A stretch of 64,000 nt of DNA, taken from assembly GCA_958496175.1 (NCBI GenBank), contig OY292277.1, positions 1,550,001 through 1,614,000 of the forward strand, written 5' to 3'. Below are positions 53,201 through 60,807 of the stretch, in pieces; positions within the stretch are counted from its first letter, which is position 1; each line of letters opens with the position of its first letter. Source of the stretch: Sisyra terminalis (lineage: Eukaryota; Arthropoda; Insecta; Neuroptera; Sisyridae). Position numbers and translations under genes: made by a program. The notes beneath the pieces were generated by a model. The model made no database searches, was not told where the DNA came from, and worked only from the letters and a program-made list of their open reading frames with translations.

Positions 53201-53667
53201 TGGCATTGTTTTAGCTTTGAAATGGAATTGTGGACGTCCTCTTACCCACAGGAAGAAAATTTCTTCAAATTGTAATTCACTTAAACGTCCCTTATCTTAA
53301 TTTCTTGAGAAAACTAGGTCTTATTTTGAAAAATCTGTCATTAAACAGGCCTTATTTCAGACGGAAAATGTCTCATCTATTTAAGGCTCTAAAACTTCCC
53401 GGTTTAAATTTCCGGCAAACTATCCCGATACATTAATGTTTCTTTTTTTGAGAACGTGGAAAAAGATTCAAACATTAATATTCAATCAGACTATAGCAAA
53501 AAAAACCATCCCTTATATCCGGTTTTTCCCAATTTAAATTGGCCTTGTTTAAACTTTTGAAATGGAATTGTGGACGTCCTGTTACCCACAGGAAGAAAAT
53601 TTCTTCAAATTGTAATTCAATTAAACGTCCCTAATCTTAATTTCTTGAGAAAACTAGGCCTTATTTT
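50259..53667 (+). repeat. 3409-bp tandem duplication with insert, second copy
   Basis: Includes insert copy 6. Matches 46850-50258 with few substitutions except at 52244-52360, where it instead resembles the immediately preceding monomer in the same copy (51905-52020), including the tctcatctattt variant. That pattern suggests local gene conversion after duplication. Confidence 0.9.
50929..51222 (+). repeat. Hairpin-rich insert, copy 6
   Basis: Same core and junctions, 3409 bp after copy 5, and part of the second copy of that tandem duplication. A private change, cacataaattt for cacatcaattt at about 51336, lies just downstream. Together with copy 5 it shows the insert being multiplied by in-phase duplication of satellite DNA. 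Confidence 0.92.
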
Positions 53668-56286
53668 GAAAAATCTGTCATTAAACAGGCCTTATTTCAG
53701 AAGGAAAATGTCACATTAATTTACGGCTCTAAAACTACCAGGTTTAAACTCCTGGCAAACTATCCCGATACATTAATGTTTCTTTTTTTGAGAACTTGGA
53801 GAAAGATTCGAACATTAATATTCAATCAGACTATAGCAAAAAAAACCATCCCTTAAATCCGGTTTTTCCCAATTTAAATTGGCCTTGTTTAAACTTTTGA
53901 AATGGAATTGTGGACGTCCTGTTACCCACAGGAAGAAAATTTCTTCAAATTGTAATTCACTTAAACGTCCCTAATCTTAATTTCTTGAGAAAACTAGGCC
54001 TTATTTTGAAAAATCTGTCATTAAACAGGCCTTATTTAAGACGGAAAATGTCATATCCATTTACGGCTCTAAAACTTCCCGGTTTAAACTCCCGGCAAAC
54101 TATCCCGATACATTAATGTTTCTTTTTTTGAGAGCTTGGAGAAAGATTCAAGCATTAATATTCAATTAAACTATAGCAAAAGAAACCATCCCTTATATCC
54201 GGTTTTTTCCATTTTAAATTGTCCTTGTTTTAGCTTTAAAATGGAGTTGTGGACGTCCTGTTACCCACAGGATGAAAATTTCTTCAAATTGTAATTCACT
54301 TAAACGTCCCTTATCTTAATTTCTTGAGAAAACTAGGCCTTATTTTGAAAAATCTCTCATTAAACAGGCCTTATTTCAGACGGAAAATGTCACATCTATT
54401 TAAGGCTCTAAAACTTCCGGGTTTAAATTCCCGGCAAACTATCCCGCTAAATAATAATTCTTTTTATAAGAACGTGGAGTAAGATTCAAACATTAATATT
54501 CAATCAGACTATAGCAAAAAAAACCATCCCTTATATCCGGTTTTTCCCAATTTAAATTGGCCTTGTTTAAACTTTTGAAATGGAATTGTGGACGTCCTGT
54601 TACCCACAGGAAGAAAATTTCTTCAAATTGTAATTCACTTAAACGTCCCTAATCTTAATTTCTTGAGAAAACTAGGCCTTATTTTGAAAAATCTGTCATT
54701 AAACAGGCCTTATTTCAGAAGGAAAATGTCACATTAATTTACGGCTCTAAAACTACCAGGTTTAAACTCCTGGCAAACTATCCTGATACATTAATGTTTC
54801 TTTTTTTGAGAACTTGGAGAAAGATTCAAACATTAATATTCAATCAGACTATAGCAAAAAAAACCATCCCTTAAATCCGGTTTTTCCCAATTTAAATTGG
54901 CCTTGTTTAAACTTTTGAAATGGAATTGTGGACGTCCTGTTACCCACAGGAAGAAAATTTCTATCGATTGTAATTCAATAAAACGTCCCTTATCCTAATT
55001 TCTTGAGATAACTAAGCCTTATTTTGAAAAATCGGCCATTAAACTGGCCTTTTTTCAGACGGAAAATGTCACATCAATTTACGGCTCTAAAACCTCTAGG
55101 TTTAAATTCCTGGCAAACTATCCTGATACATTAATGTTTCTTTATTTGAGAACTTGGAGAAAGATTCAAACATTAATATTCAATCAGACTATAGCAAAAA
55201 AAACCATCCCTTAAATCCGGTTTTTCCCAATTTAAATTGGCATTGTTTTAGCTTTGAAATGGAATTGTGGACGTCCTCTTACCCACAGGAAGAAAATTTC
55301 TTCAAATCTTAATTCACTTAAACGTCCCTAATCTTAATTTCTTGAGAAAACTAGGCCTTATTTTGAAAAATCAGTCATTAAACAGGCCTTATTTCAGACG
55401 GAAAATGTCACATTAATCTACGGCTCTAAAACTACCAAGTTTAAACTCCTGGCAAACTATCCCGATACATTAATGTTTCTTTTTTTGAGAACTTGGAGAA
55501 AGATTCAAACATTAATATTCAATCAGACTATAGCAAAAAAAAACCATCCCTTATATCCGGTTTTTCCCAATTTAAATTGGCATTGTTTTAGCTTTGAAAT
55601 GGAATTGTGGACGTCCTCTTACCCACAGGAAGAAAATTTCTTCAAATTGTAATTCACTTAAACGTCCCTTATCTTAATTTCTTGAGAAAACTAGGTCTTA
55701 TTTTGAAAAATCTGTCATTAAACAGGCCTTATTTCAGACGGAAAATGTCTCATCTATTTAAGGCTCTAAAACTTCCCGGTTTAAATTTCCGGCAAACTAT
55801 CCCGATACATTAATGTTTCTTTTTTTGAGAACGTGGAATAAGATTCAAACATTAATATTCAATCAGACTATAGCAAAAAAAACCATCCCTTATATCCGGT
55901 TTTTCCCAATTTAAATTGGCCTTGTTTAAACTTTTGAAATGGAATTGTGGACGTCCTGTTACCCACAGGAAGAAAATTTCTTCAAATTGTAATTCACTTA
56001 AACGTCCCTAATCTTAATTTCTTGAGAAAACTAGGCCTTATTTTGAAAAATCTGTCATTAAACAGGCCTTATTTCAGAAGGAAAATGTCACATTAATTTA
56101 CGGCTCTAAAACTACCAGGTTTAAACTCCTGGCAAACTATCCCGATACATTAATATTTCTTTTTTTGAGAACTTGGAGAAAGATTCAAACATTAATATTC
56201 AATTAGACTATAGCAAAAAAAACCATCCCTTAAATCCGGTTTTTCCCAATTTAAATTGGCCTTGTTTAAACTTTTGAAATGGAATT

Positions 56287-57313
56287 GTGGACGTCCTCTT
56301 ACCCACAGAAAGAAAATTACTTCAAATTGTAATTCACTTAAACGTCCCTAATCTTAATTTCTTGAGAAAACGAGGCCTTATTTTGAAAAAACGGCCATTA
56401 AACTGGCCTTATTTCAAACGGAAAATGTCACATCAATTTACGGCTCTAAATCTTCCCGGTTTAAATTCCCGGCAAACTATCCCGATAAATTAATGTTTTT
56501 TTTTTTGTGAACGTGGAGAAAGATTCAAACATTAATATTCAATCAGACTATAGCAAAAAAAACCATCCCTTATATCCGGTTTTTCCCAATTTAAATTGGC
56601 ATTGTTTTAGCTTTGAAATGGAATTGTGGACGTCCTGTTTCCCACAGGAAGAAAATTTCTTCAAATTGTAATTCACTTAAACGTCCCTTATCTTAATTTC
56701 TTGAGAAAACTAGGCCTTATTTTGAAAAATCTGTCATTAAACAGGCCTTATTTCAGACGGAAAATGTCACATCTATTTAAGGCTCTAAAACTTCCGGGTT
56801 TAAATTCCCGGCAAACTATCCTGCTAAATAATAATTCTTTTTATAAGAACGTGGAGTAAGATTCAAACATTAATATTCAATCAGACTATAGCAAAAGAAA
56901 CATTCCCTTATATCCGGTTTTTCCAAATTTCAATTGGCCTTGTTTTAACGTTGAAATGGAATTGTGGACGTCCTGTTACCCACAGGACGAAAATTTCTAC
57001 ACATTGGATATCACTAGAAGGTCTTATATCTATTAAATATAAGGCTTTAAATATAAAACCGTTGAGAAAACTAGGCCTTATAATGAAAAGTCTGCTATTT
57101 AATAGACCTTATTTCGTACGAAAATTAACTCATTGTTTTACGTCTCCCTAACGTCCCGTTTTTAATTCCGGGGAAACTATTCCTTAAAAATAAAATGTTT
57201 TTCATTAACATCGTTAAGGTTGATTCAAATCAAGTGCAGCGAAATAAACTATCCCTTATATCCTGTTGTTCCTTTTAAAAATTGTCCTTTTTGAAAGTTT
57301 GAAGTGGAATTTG
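56287..57313 (+). repeat. Decaying terminal monomers at the array edge
   Basis: Sequence drift rises toward the right end. The monomer starting at 56287 has several private changes (cacagaaag, aattacttc, aaacgaggcc). The one at 56968 is strongly altered, with an AT-rich insertion (about 57020-57060) containing two ttaaatataa-like repeats, and with cgttgagaaaac instead of cttgagaaaac. The last recognisable satellite is gaagtggaatt at about 57313. Edge decay with a homogenised interior is the expected result of unequal crossing over. Confidence 0.85.
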
Positions 57314-57325
57314 AATTTGAAATTA

Positions 57326-57475
57326 GCTGTCAAATCACTACAGCTACCTGACAGCAAAACGCTGAACTATTGTGTATGACACGCTCACTTATTGTTAAAA
57401 CAGAATTGTTTTTTATCTTTGATAAAACTTAATAGTTCAGCTTTTTGCTGTCGGGAGACATCGTTGTGTGACAGC
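57326..57475. mobile_element. 150-bp MITE-like foldback element
   Basis: The arms 57326-57371 and 57431-57475 are imperfect inverted repeats. Both ends are gctgtc/gacagc, and the inner 25 bases (57347-57371 versus 57431-57455) pair with few mismatches around gacagcaaaa and gctgaactatt. The loop is about 59 nt. Each end is followed by TTA (57323-57325 and 57476-57478), a possible 3-bp target duplication. Size, foldback shape and lack of coding fit a non-autonomous DNA element. A TWA-type duplication is typical of PIF/Harbinger, but one copy cannot settle the family. It could also be read as a long RNA hairpin. Confidence 0.6.
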
Positions 57476-57566
57476 TTATTAATGCACATTAAATTAATGA
57501 AAATACCATTTAAAACGATCGATCCATGCTTAAATTGTGTTGACATGCATCTATAAGCTTCACTTT

Positions 57567-57582
57567 ATCGATTTAAATCGAT
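57567..57582. promoter_or_regulatory. 16-bp palindrome of inverted TATCGAT motifs
   Basis: The perfect palindrome atcgatttaaatcgat, with its flanks, gives TATCGAT on one strand and again on the other (ATCGATA). gatcgatc lies nearby at 57517-57524. In Drosophila, TATCGATA is the DREF site and clustered CGATA is bound by BEAF-32 at promoters and boundaries. The resemblance is seen in the sequence; any function here is inference, and AT-rich palindromes can arise by chance. Confidence 0.3.
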
Positions 57583-57723
57583 ATTACAATCGTAAAATAA
57601 TGCTCCGAGTAAAATGGAGTTCCTTAACCTCTTATTTTAGCATACAAACAAAACGCTAATTTCTCGAAAAGTGGACATTTATTTGATATTCTAAGTTCAT
57701 TTTCGGTTTTAATGCATCGCATA

Positions 57724-57963
57724 TTATCTAAAAATCATACATTTCCTTAATTTTATTGGCAAGTATTGATTTTTAACTGCGGGTGTTTGGTCGTATATCA
57801 ACATGGGCAGTTTTAAAAATTGTTGTCTGTAACTTTGAACTAAACAAATAAATAGACAAATACAACAAAATATGAATAATTTATTTAAATAATTGAACAA
57901 GTTGTATGGATCCAGTAGTAGATATCGGTAGATCGGTACCTTCTCGTTCTCAATAAAGTTCAT
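57724..57963 (-). CDS. Weak 79-codon open frame, unidentified
   Basis: An ATG-initiated frame on the minus strand, beginning MNFIENEKVPIYRYLLLDP. A hydrophobic, Cys-rich stretch near residues 29-43 (LFIFCCICLFICLV) could be one membrane segment. The upstream side (58000-58030) contains a CAA-rich tract as found in some insect 5' UTRs. The first ~24 codons are more GC-balanced than the rest, and a GTACCG donor-like site follows codon 8 (AAG), so only the start might be exonic. I recognise no family. Chance is the likeliest explanation for an open frame of this size in AT-rich DNA. Confidence 0.15.
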   Translation of the reverse strand: MNFIENEKVPIYRYLLLDPYNLFNYLNKLFIFCCICLFICLVQSYRQQFLKLPMLIYDQTPAVKNQYLPIKLRKCMIFR

Positions 57964-58377
57964 TAGATTGGCTTATTGGTAGTTATTTTTCCGGTGGTTG
58001 TTGTTGTTCTTGTTGGTTTTGGCACTAGTGTTGCTTGCTTCTAGTTATCCAGCTTCTTCATTCAATATAAATATCTAGTAGATATAAATATTTCTTGCTT
58101 TGCTCCTTCTTATTTCTTTATTGCCTTTATTTGATTCTTGAGCCAGACACCTTGCTTATTATATATAGCTATTCGGAGAATAAATTCTTGATGACTTTGC
58201 TTATGATGATTCTGCAACGTTCGATTAATTATTATTTACTTCCACTTTTGCGGAAAGGGGCGCTTCAAATCCAATAAATCACCTGAAAAATAAAATTATA
58301 TGAATAAGAAAAGAACATTCTCTTCTTCTTAATCTTTAACATGGTTTCCAATAGATAGATATATGGAGATAAATTGA

Positions 58378-58543
58378 TCAGAATCTGTTTCTGCTGGACG
58401 GTCCTTTTTCAGCGAACTCTTGTCCACGAGCTGCTCCAGCAGGTCGATAATTGCCTACGTTTCCTTTTCCCTTCTGGTCCCTGTGGTAGATATAGTGACG
58501 TGGGATTAGGAATGTCCGAATACTCAATAATTCGTCCATTCTA
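58378..58543 (-). pseudogene. Coding-like fragment with an apparent frameshift
   Basis: This GC-balanced stretch stands out from AT-rich surroundings. Read on the minus strand, one frame gives RIIEYSDIPNPTSLYLPQG then EGKRKRRQL; after an apparent single-base loss near 58450 the next frame continues IDLLEQLVDKSSLKKDRPAE and TDSDQF. Both halves look protein-like and join smoothly, while each frame alone ends quickly. A plain alternative is a 53-codon ATG frame over the same interval (58378-58539). The left border could be a splice acceptor (ttgctaacgtag). I do not recognise the protein. It may be a decayed exon, a captured gene fragment or chance. Confidence 0.3.
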
Positions 58544-58962
58544 CGTTAGCAAATAGAATCTCTGGACTGCTGCGGGTCTCTAACTTGGTTTAAGATGGAA
58601 TCATTTGATATTCCTACAATGAAAAGTCAAAGTTAAAACATAAATATACATGGGTAAGCATAACAATATAAGAACGTCTCGTACCTGCATTATATACTAT
58701 ATGTAGTATAATAAATGAACGCTTAATCGAAATTTATGTTCAGTGTTCAAAGAATTCAAAATCCTCGTAAATCTATCTACATCATAGGTATTGTTGCACT
58801 ATTACTTTCATATCATGACTCGAAAAAAAAGGCGAGAAGAGCAACGTGCAAAAGTAAGAACCGAAGAGGATTTGGTGTGAAATCTGGTCCAGTTTTAGTC
58901 GTAACGAGTTCGGTTGGTTGTCCAGTAGCAAAAAAGCTCACGTGACTACAGCAACTTGTTGT

Positions 58963-59127
58963 TCAAGTCGTGGACCATTCGGCATTCAGTGAATTAGAAA
59001 CGAGAAAGCATCTTGAGTCTTCAAGGTACAAAAAGCTCTGCTTTACATGGCCAATGTAAACGTCTGCTTTCAATACGGACTGCCAAACAGCGGTGATTAT
59101 TGGGATAGCAGTTTTCAGTTGGAGTAT
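58963..59127 (-). pseudogene. 54-codon open stretch without ATG, possible exon remnant
   Basis: On the minus strand an uninterrupted frame runs from a stop at 59128 to a TGA at 58963, including AVWQSVLKADVYIGHVKQSF and YLEDSRCFLVSNSLNAEW. It has no initiator Met at its head and no clear splice sites. Composition is more balanced than the flanks. It lies on the same strand as the fragments at 58378 and 57724, which would suit remnants of one gene, but the link is speculative and the family is unrecognised. Confidence 0.15.
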
Positions 59128-59823
59128 TCAAATCATGTCATCCTTAAATTGATAAATTCATAACAAACTTTTCTTTTGTCGCTAAAATTTCAAATATATA
59201 GAAACTAACTTACGTTCAAATCATCCTTGACTATTCAGATGAAAATTTCGACACTGCACCACTTCCCTCAACCTCGCACAGTCCATAAGTCGGTAGGTAG
59301 GTCCATTTCCAATCTTCCAATGTACATATATTCTTTTCCAAGTCTAAGTGAATCTAAAAAACCAACAACAACAACAATTATACGTAGGTACATACCTATA
59401 CTATGTACGATTGATTAGGTAATAGTTGTTCATTAAAAACTACCAAGCTATAAAACTTACTTCTCATGTCTTCTTACCTATCAACTAAATAGGTCGGAAA
59501 TCGCCTTTGAATTAAATAACTAACTTTTTCTTCACACTTTAGCTATCTATCCAGTCATCGATACATATAGCTAATACCTAAGCGATTATTAATTGATAGT
59601 TAATGAGTTATTGACAAAAATTGAAGTAACACTTTGAGATTTGAATCTAAAAACTAGTGGCACATGGAAACGAGTCACAAATGTTCAAACACGATTTACC
59701 TACCAAATGCTATTGCAATTATTTTCACGATCATTATCTGTTTTGAAAATTACAATAATTCTAAATTAAATTAATGTAGTTATCACAGTATGCATGGGGT
59801 TGTAAATAATCTTGAAGGTTAGA
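59128..59823. other. AT-rich island DNA, no gene seen
   Basis: No open frame of note on either strand, no tRNA and no satellite. The stretch has several short aggta/tacct motifs (for example ggtaggtaggtcc at 59293 and cgtaggtacatacct at about 59384) and an AACAAC tract near 59367. Such motifs are common in some insect genomes but do not identify a group. Confidence 0.6.
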
Positions 59824-59845
59824 GACAATTCGTTGACAATTCGTT
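59824..59845 (+). repeat. 11-bp tandem pair
   Basis: gacaattcgtt occurs twice back to back (59824-59834, 59835-59845). It is too short to interpret. Confidence 0.6.
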
Positions 59846-59896
59846 GTGAATGATATAATCCTATATTTTACCGTTAGAATTATTCACGGAGTCAGC

Positions 59897-59920
59897 GGGA
59901 TTTCGGGGGACGGGTGGTGG
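59897..59920 (+). other. G-rich tract before the 5S-derived elements
   Basis: The runs GGG, GGGGG, GGG, GG and GG occur within 24 bases in otherwise AT-rich DNA. A three-tier quadruplex would need a fourth GGG that is absent; a two-tier form is possible. It lies about 70 bases before the first 5S-derived palindrome. Confidence 0.4.
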
Positions 59921-59988
59921 TAAATGTTGGAAACGTATGTTTGTTTTCGTGATACTATTCACTTCTCTCTCTTACTTGTATCCGCAAT

Positions 59989-60149
59989 GGCAACGCTTCG
60001 CGCTGTTCCCAACCAGTCACCCATCCAAATTCTAAACCGCGCTCTATGTTGCTTAACGTTTACTGATCGTCCGATCACCAAGTTAAGCAACATACGAACA
60101 GTATAGGACTTGGATGGGTGACCGCTTGGGAACATCGCGGGGCATTGGC
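59989..60149 (+). pseudogene. Inverted (foldback) 5S rRNA-derived element, copy 1
   Basis: The right arm (60082-60149) reads like the 3' two thirds of animal 5S rRNA: gtccgatcacc then agttaagcaac (box A), gacttggatgggtgaccgc with ttgggaac (box C), and an end near cattggc. The usual 5' third of 5S is missing. In its place (59989-60057) is the reverse complement of the same 3' region, with more mismatches, ending atgttgcttaac. The two arms flank a 24-base centre (60058-60081) containing gatcgtccgatcacc. The result is a 161-bp palindrome with two outward-facing 5S-type internal promoters. A T-run follows on the plus strand. It cannot make a normal 5S rRNA. It is probably a pseudogene or a 5S-derived repeat; a 5S-headed SINE is the alternative. 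Confidence 0.75.
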
Positions 60150-60153
60150 AAGC

Positions 60154-60167
60154 TTTTTTTTTTTTTT
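60154..60167 (+). terminator. T-run after 5S-derived copy 1 (Pol III-type)
   Basis: Fourteen consecutive T directly after ggcaagc, at the place where a 5S gene ends. RNA polymerase III stops at runs of four or more T, so this would terminate a plus-strand transcript. The minus-strand arm has no equivalent T-run right after it. Confidence 0.5.
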
Positions 60168-60411
60168 ATTTTCTTTCAAATTTTTTTCTTTAAAACATTA
60201 AATATTATATTCCTATTAATTAAAATCATTATTTTTCTCCTGTTTCCTTAATATAAATCAAAGCAAAATGAATAAAGTCTTTTTTTACATGTAATTATTA
60301 CAAAATTAAACGTTTCAAATAAAAAATAAATAAAATAATAAGTTTAATTAATAACAATTAAATATTTAATGTCTTAAAGAATTGAAACATTGAAATAAAA
60401 TAAAAAAATAA
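60168..60411 (+). repeat. AT-rich spacer of the 426-bp 5S-derived unit, copy 1
   Basis: Very AT-rich. It is repeated after the second palindrome (60591-60790) with few differences up to about aaataaaataa, including ttaaatattatattcctat and tctcctgtttcc. No gene is seen. Its conservation between copies shows that palindrome plus spacer was duplicated as one unit. Confidence 0.85.
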
Positions 60412-60575
60412 CCAATTCTACGCCTCGCGTTGTTCCCATGCGGTCACCCATCCAAGTCCTATACAGTTCTCATGTTGCTTAACGTTTACTGATCGTCCGA
60501 TTACCAAGTTAAGCAACATACGAACAGTATAGGACTTGGATGGGTGACCGCTTGGGAACATCGCGGGGCATTGGC
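60412..60575 (+). pseudogene. Inverted (foldback) 5S rRNA-derived element, copy 2
   Basis: Same structure as copy 1, 426 bp downstream (gttgcttaacgtttactgat at 60048 and 60474). The right arm (60508-60575) is the same as in copy 1. The left arm is a better complement here (gcggtcacccatccaagtcc is intact), with clear mismatches only near its outer end and tip. The centre differs by one base (gattacc for gatcacc). Box A and box C are intact on the plus strand. The shared 3' arms and differing left arms suggest drift concentrated in the left arm of copy 1, or local correction. Confidence 0.75.
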
Positions 60576-60579
60576 AAGG

Positions 60580-60590
60580 TTTTTTTTTTT
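60580..60590 (+). terminator. T-run after 5S-derived copy 2 (Pol III-type)
   Basis: Eleven consecutive T after ggcaagg, in the same position as the T-run of copy 1. It would serve as a Pol III stop if the internal promoter works. Confidence 0.5.
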
Positions 60591-60807
60591 AATTTCTATC
60601 AAATTTTTTTCTTTAAAACATTAAATATTATATTCCTATTAATTAAAATAATTATTTTTCTCCTGTTTCCCAAATATAAATCAAAGCAGAATGAATAAAG
60701 TATTTTTTAACATGTAATTAATACAAAATTAAACGTTTCAAATAAAAAATAAATAAAATAATTACTTTATTTACTTAAGAATTTAATATTGAATTTTTAA
60801 AATGAAT
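60591..60807 (+). repeat. AT-rich spacer, copy 2, and junction to satellite
   Basis: Repeats the copy 1 spacer to about 60770, then passes into unrelated AT-rich sequence that meets satellite at about 60808. No gene is seen. The 5S-derived pair therefore lies directly against the array edge, only about 220 bp from the first monomer. Confidence 0.8.

Larger units (their letters stand above)
1..57313 (+). repeat. Main satellite array, ~339-bp monomer, head to tail
   Basis: Direct reading shows the same AT-rich unit repeated in one orientation for the whole interval. The landmark gtggacgtcctgttaccc recurs every 338-340 bp (for example 1584, 4299, 11437, 11776, 12455), with 336-bp variants where the T-run and a C-run are shortened. 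The length corresponds to about 169 monomers. Monomers fall into subtypes told apart by linked variants: cttgcgaaaac versus cttgagaaaac, tcggccattaaactgg versus tctgtcattaaacagg, gagaac versus gagagc, and ccagg/cctgg versus cccgg/cccgg. No complete gene, transposase or RNA gene is seen inside. The array starts before base 1, so its true left edge is outside the window. Unit length near two nucleosomes and strong homogenisation fit a centromeric or pericentromeric satellite; that location is inference. Confidence 0.98.

Noticed and set aside
1..57313. CRISPR array
   Set aside because: The unit is ~339 bp of continuous similarity with no short repeat/unique spacer alternation, and the context is eukaryotic.
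1..57313. CENP-B box in the monomer
   Set aside because: No TTCGNNNNANNCGGG match was found in the monomers read; the closest CGG-containing sites lack the TTCG half.
58095..58277. 60-codon plus-strand frame beginning MLCSFLFLYCLY
   Set aside because: Composition follows the T-rich strand, no motif is recognised, and it is the size expected by chance.
58815..58853. Possible first exon, MTRKKRREEQRAK followed by GTAAGA
   Set aside because: Only 13 codons, no supported partner exon, and a Lys/Arg-rich run is easily made by an A-rich tract; chance is more likely.
59924..60106. 60-codon plus-strand frame over the 5S-derived element
   Set aside because: Most of it is the inverted 5S-derived arm; the RNA-gene similarity explains the sequence better.
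60048..60149. Functional 5S rRNA gene
   Set aside because: The 5' third of 5S (the part that begins gccaac) is replaced by an inverted copy of the 3' part, so helix I and a normal transcript cannot form.
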